Source of the DNA: Silurus meridionalis
Taxonomy: Eukaryota; Chordata; Actinopteri; Siluriformes; Siluridae
Reading direction: 5' to 3'
Assembly: GCF_014805685.1 (NCBI RefSeq)
Contig: NC_060911.1
Location: forward strand, 8,309,712-8,373,711
DNA: 64,000 nucleotides
Positions 60,475 to 64,000 of the stretch are shown piece after piece. Position 1 is the first letter of the stretch. Each line of letters opens with the position of its first letter. The translations under genes were made by a program, and so were the position numbers. The notes under the pieces are model-generated. The model searched no databases and was not told the origin of the DNA. It worked only from the letters and a program-made list of their open reading frames with translations.

Positions 60475-60596
60475 GCAGCCATTCAGACCATACCTTATGC
60501 AGGGGGAGAAAAGAGAGAGAGTGATTTCATCTTTTGTGCAGTGAGGCATTTTACATCAAAAATGTGTTTAAGTCTAAGAAGCTTTTCCCTATCAAA

Positions 60597-62128
60597 TACA
60601 AACCCAAATTCAAAAAAGTTGGGACACTGCACAAATTGTGAATAAAAACAGAATGCAATGATGTAGAAGTTTCAAATTTCAATATTTCATTCAGAATACA
60701 ACATAGATGACATATCAAATGTGAGATAATGTATAATTTTAAGGGAAAAATAAGTTGATTTTAAATTTCATGGCATCAACACATCTCAAAAAAGTTGGGA
60801 CAAGGCCACTGTGTGGCGTCCCCTCTTCTTTTTATACCAGTCTGCAAACGTCTGGGGACTGAGGAGACAAGTTGCTCAAGTTTAGGAATAGGAATGTTGT
60901 CCCATTCTTGTCTAATACAGGCTTCTAGTTGCTCAACTGTCTTAGGTCTTCTTTGTCACATCTTCCTCTTTATGATGTGCCAAATGTTTTCTATGGGTGA
61001 AAGATCTGGACTGCAGGCTGGCCATTTCAGTACCCAGATCCTTCTTCTACGCAGCCATGATGTTGTAATTGATGCAGTATGTAGTCTGGCATTGTCATTT
61101 TGGAAAATGCAAGATCTTCCCTGAAAGAGACGACATCTGGATGGGAGCATATGTTGTTCTAGAACTTGGATATACCTTTCAGCATTGATGGTGCCTTTCC
61201 AGATGTGTAAGCTGCCCATGCCACATGCACTCATGCAACCCCATACCACCAGAGATGCAGGCTTCTGAACTGAGCGCTGATAACAACTTGGATTGTCCTT
61301 GTCCTCTTTAGTCCGTATGACATGGGGTCCCAGTTTTCCAAAAAGAACGATTCGTCTGAACACAGAACAGTTTTCCACTTTGCCACAGTCAATTTTAAAA
61401 GATCCTTGGCCCAGAGAAAACGCCTGCACTTCTGGATCATGTTTATATATGGCTTCTTTTTTGACCTATAGAGTATTTGCCGAAACGGCGAATGGCACGG
61501 TGGATTGAGCCCATGTTGTGATTTCTATTACAGTAGCATTCCTGTATGTGATGCAGTGTCGTCTAAGGGCTCGAAGATCACGAGCATCCAGTATGGTTTT
61601 CAGGCCTTGACCCTTACGCACAGAGATTGTTCCAGATTCTCTGAATCTTTGGATGATATTATGCACTGTAGATGATGATAACTTCAATCTCTTTGCAATT
61701 TTTCTCTGAGAAACTCCTTTCTGATATTGCTCCACTATTTTTCGTCGCAGCATTGGGGGAATTGGTGATCCTCTGCCCATCTTGACTTCTGAGAGACACT
61801 ACCACTCTAAAAGGCTCTTTTTATAGGCAATCATGTTGCCAATTGACCTAATAAGTTGCAAATTGGTCCTTCAGCTGTTTCTTATATGTACATTTAACTT
61901 TTCCGGCCCCTTATTGCTACCTGTCCCAACTTTTTTGGAATGTGTAGCTCTTATTAAATCAAAAATGAGCCAATATTTGGCATGACATTTCAAAATGTCT
62001 CACTTTCAACATTTGATATATTATCTCTATTACATTGTGAATAAAATATAAGTTTATGAGATTTGTATTGCATTCTTTTTTAATTTACAATTTGTACAGT
62101 GTCCCAACTTTTTTGGAATCGGTTTGTA
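60597..62128 (-). mobile_element. Full-length Tc1-like transposon
   Basis: About 1.53 kb between TA dinucleotides. The left end is CAAACCCAAATTCAAAAAAG followed by TTGGGACA; the inverted right end is CAAACCGATTCCAAAAAAG followed by TTGGGACA. An inner AAAAAAGTTGGGACA copy on each side (about 60785 and 61930) gives the IR/DR structure of Tc1-like elements. A reverse-strand transposase gene occupies 60800-61780. Both ends are intact, so the DNA could in principle be mobilised in trans, but its own gene is broken. Confidence 0.93.
60800..61780 (-). pseudogene. Tc1-like DD34E transposase, frameshifted
   Basis: Tc1 transposases bind the TIRs and cut and paste the element. The N-terminal frame (61780-61466) starts MGRGSPIPPMLRRKIVEQY and has a helix-turn-helix (residues about 10-45, including GVSQRKIAKRLKLSSSTVHN). 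It stops at TAG after SANTL, and the protein continues one frame over (61440-61231) with FLWAKDLLK and CSDES, the first catalytic Asp. Near 61345 the frame returns to the first for FQNDNARLHTA (second Asp) and SPDLSPIENIW (Glu). So two small indels break one gene of about 330 codons. The motif order and spacing are otherwise normal. Confidence 0.9.
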
Positions 62129-62347
62129 TATACGAACACATTTTTGGTCACTTTTGGACTATTTAGGGTTCAAGGTTTTTATTTTTTAATGGCACCATGT
62201 GTGCAGACATACAGAGGAACCGAAATACCGTTACTCTCCTCTTTAATCAAGTGTTTACATTGTCAATGCAGTATGGAGGCAGTTCAGTGCAATATAGACA
62301 GATTTTTGTATGAAGTAACAGCAGTGTACTTGTAACAAAAAGACATA
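62129..62347. other. Noncoding DNA between TEs
   Basis: Short ordinary sequence without recognised features. Confidence 0.5.
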
Positions 62348-62606
62348 TACAGTCAACATTTGCAGGTTTTCATTTGGAACGTAACAAACAGCAAGTTGTG
62401 AATTATCTTAAAATTCGAGGGAATCCGCAGCGGGAACCGATTGTTCAGGAACGTTAGGAATCAAATTTTACAACAACAAATGTCATAAACATTTTTAAAC
62501 ACATTATTGCATTAAAGTGACATAATGTCTAGATTAATTCACTAAAGGGCCAAAATTCTCGGATTTTCTGTTCTTAGAACGTAACCCCCGCGATTTCTGG
62601 GGACCA

Positions 62607-62611
<5 letters not shown>
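62348..62611. mobile_element. MITE, TA-flanked
   Basis: It begins TACAGTCAACATTTGCAGG and ends GGACCACTGTA. Both ends continue into a TTTGGAACGTAAC / AGAACGTAACCCCCGCG inverted match. It is 264 bp with no frame. The class may be pogo-like, but there is no transposase to show it. Confidence 0.65.

Positions 62612-62676
<65 letters not shown>
62609..62676. repeat. (TA)n microsatellite at MITE end
   Basis: TA run of about 34 units beginning at the MITE's terminal TA. Confidence 0.97.
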
Positions 62677-62678
<2 letters not shown>

Positions 62679-62757
62679 ATTCCGGGTGAATATTAATTTA
62701 TATTTATCTAATGTATTTCATTTATGCATAACGCATTTCATGTATGTATTTCATGTA

Positions 62758-64000
62758 CAGTGAGGAAAATAAGTATTTGAACACCCTGCTATTTTGCAAG
62801 TTCTCCCACTTAGAAATCATGGAGGGATCTGAAATTGTCATCGTTGCTGCATGTCCACTGTGAGAGACATAATCTAAAAAAAAAATCCAGAAATCACAAT
62901 ATATGATTTTTAAACTATTTATTTGTATGATACAGCTGCAAATAAGTATTTGAACACCTGTCTATCAGCTAGAATTCTGACCCTCAAAGACCTGTTAGTC
63001 TGCCTTTAAAATGTCCACCTCCACTACATTTATTATACTAAATTAGATGCACCTGTTTGAGGTCGTTAGCTGCATAAAGACACCTGTCCACCCCATACAA
63101 TCAGTAAGAATCCAACTACTAACATGGCCAAGACCAAAGAGCTGTCCAAAGACACTAGAGACAAAATTGTACACTTCCACAAGGCTGGAAAGGGCTACGG
63201 GAAATTGCCAAGCAGCTTGGTGAAAAAGGTCCACTGTTGGAGCAATCATTAGAAAATGGAAGAAGCTAAACATGACTATCAATCTCCCTCGGACTGGGGC
63301 TCCATGCAAGATCTCACCTTGTGGGGTCTCAATGATCCTAAGGAAGGTGAGAAATCAGCCCAGAACTACACAGGAGAAGCTGGTTAATGACCTGAAAAGA
63401 GCTGGGACCACCGTTACTGTTGGTAATACACCAAGACGTCATGGTTTGAAATCATGCATGGCACGGAAGGTTCCCCTGCTTAAACCAGCACATGTCCAGG
63501 CATGTCTTAAGTTTGCCAATGACCATTTGGATGATCCAGAGGAGTCATGGGAGAAAGTCATGTGTTCAGATGAGACCAAAATAGAACTTTTGGGTCATAA
63601 TTCCACTAAGCGTGTTTGGAGGAAGAAGCATGATGAGTACCATCCCAAAAACACCATCCCTACTGTGAAGCATGGGGGTGGTAGCATCATGCTTTGGGGG
63701 TGTTTTTCTGCACATGGGACAGGGCGACTGCACTGTATTAAGGAGAGGATGACCGGGGCCATGTATTGCGAGATTTTGGGGAACAACCTCCTTCCCTCAG
63801 TTAGAGCCTTGAAGATGGGTCGAGGCTGGGTCTTCCAACATGACAATGACTCGAAGCACACAGCCAGGATAACCAAGGAGTGGCTCTGTGAGAAGCATAT
63901 AAAGGTTCTGGCGTGGCCTAGCCAGTCTCCAGACCTAAACCCAATAGAGAATCTTTGGAGGGAGCTCAAACTCCGTGTTTCTCAGCGACAGGCCAGAAAC
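62758..64000 (+). mobile_element. Tc1 transposon, 5' part, runs off the window
   Basis: It starts CAGTGAGGAAAATAAGTATT after a TA (62756-62757). A second AAATAAGTATTTGAACACC at about 62940 gives the paired direct repeats of an IR/DR left end about 200 bp long. The transposase gene follows from 63124. The overlap with the 3' fragment at 3825-4270 (81 bp at 63920-64000) is almost identical, so the two are one young family. The right end lies outside the window. Confidence 0.93.
63124..64000 (+). pseudogene. Tc1 DD34E transposase, N-terminal frameshifts, 3' partial
   Basis: The start MAKTKELSKDTRDKIVHFHK opens the helix-turn-helix, but two one-base deletions (near 63201 and 63228) move the frame. 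From about 63230 the gene is open to the window end in a single frame. Visible there: [10 protein letters not shown] (first catalytic Asp, codon 63569), [12 protein letters not shown] (second Asp, codon 63842) and [11 protein letters not shown] (Glu, codon 63947), with 34 residues between the last two, exactly DD34E. Also present is [17 protein letters not shown], the glycine-rich box. The catalytic domain looks intact as far as seen, but DNA binding would be lost. The C-terminus is outside the window. Confidence 0.9.

Larger units (their letters stand above)
59301..60596. other. Noncoding region with GA, CT and CA tracts
   Basis: Contains (GA)n 60019-60056, (CT)n 60149-60196 and (CA)n 60413-60472. 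59500-59800 is high-complexity with ATTA-rich motifs (TTAATTAGG, TGTAATTAACG). No gene recognised. Confidence 0.45.

Noticed and set aside
60795..61124. 109-codon plus-strand frame
   Set aside because: Antisense to the Tc1-like transposase.
63595..63969. 124-codon reverse-strand frame (MSSLQRF start)
   Set aside because: Shadow of the Tc1 transposase. The same start appears at 3379-3885 because both come from the same element.

Overview
This window looks like vertebrate, almost certainly teleost, nuclear DNA. It is about 62-65 % A+T, very rich in long dinucleotide and tetranucleotide microsatellites, and carries many decayed fish-type transposons: Tc1, mariner, pogo-like, hAT-like, L2-like LINE tails, tRNA-derived SINEs and a Ty3/gypsy-style solo LTR. 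The mix of repeats (a Tc1-type repeat opening with a TTGGGACACC-like end, LINE tails ending in GAATT repeats, L2-tailed SINEs) would fit an ostariophysan such as a catfish. That placement is an inference from remembered repeat families, not a database match. There is no bacterial-style gene arrangement, and I recognise no complete host protein-coding gene.

Layout. 1-5 kb: LINE remnants, a 444-bp compound TA/TG/CA microsatellite and the 3' end of a Tc1 element. 5-12.7 kb: mostly single-copy-looking AT-rich DNA, a diverged tandem array (6.9-7.5 kb), a tRNA-derived SINE (7.7 kb) and a Tc1 fragment (11 kb). 12.7-13.2 kb: a solo LTR with a perfect 5-bp target duplication. 13.4-17.4 kb: LINE tails, a GATA/GACA tract and the first of three pogo-derived elements. 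17.4-26.4 kb: a long quiet region with candidate regulatory blocks and one unexplained 245-codon ORF. 26.4-29 kb: a deleted mariner with a LINE tail inside it, then a reverse-strand LINE with a broken reverse transcriptase. 29.2-31 kb: a long purine tract, then CpG-rich DNA that looks like a promoter with a 5' exon ending in GG|GTAAGT, then a coding-like minisatellite. 31-44 kb: microsatellites, SINEs and LINE tails in single-copy-looking DNA. 44-55.6 kb: the other two pogo-derived elements, two hAT-like elements, a LINE 3' end and a dense TE cluster at 54.2-55.6 kb. 55.6-60.5 kb: quiet DNA and a 0.5-kb TTTC tract. 60.6-62.1 kb: a full-length but frameshifted Tc1-like element. 62.3-64 kb: a MITE and a second Tc1 element that runs off the window.

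Nothing here works as a multi-gene system. The only host gene signal is the putative promoter and first exon near 30 kb; much of the surrounding high-complexity AT-rich DNA could be introns or regulatory desert of a large gene. The clearest structural theme is that TA-targeting transposons (Tc1, pogo-like) repeatedly abut long (TA)n tracts, giving nested TE/microsatellite clusters. The transposase genes seen are either broken or cut off by the window edge.
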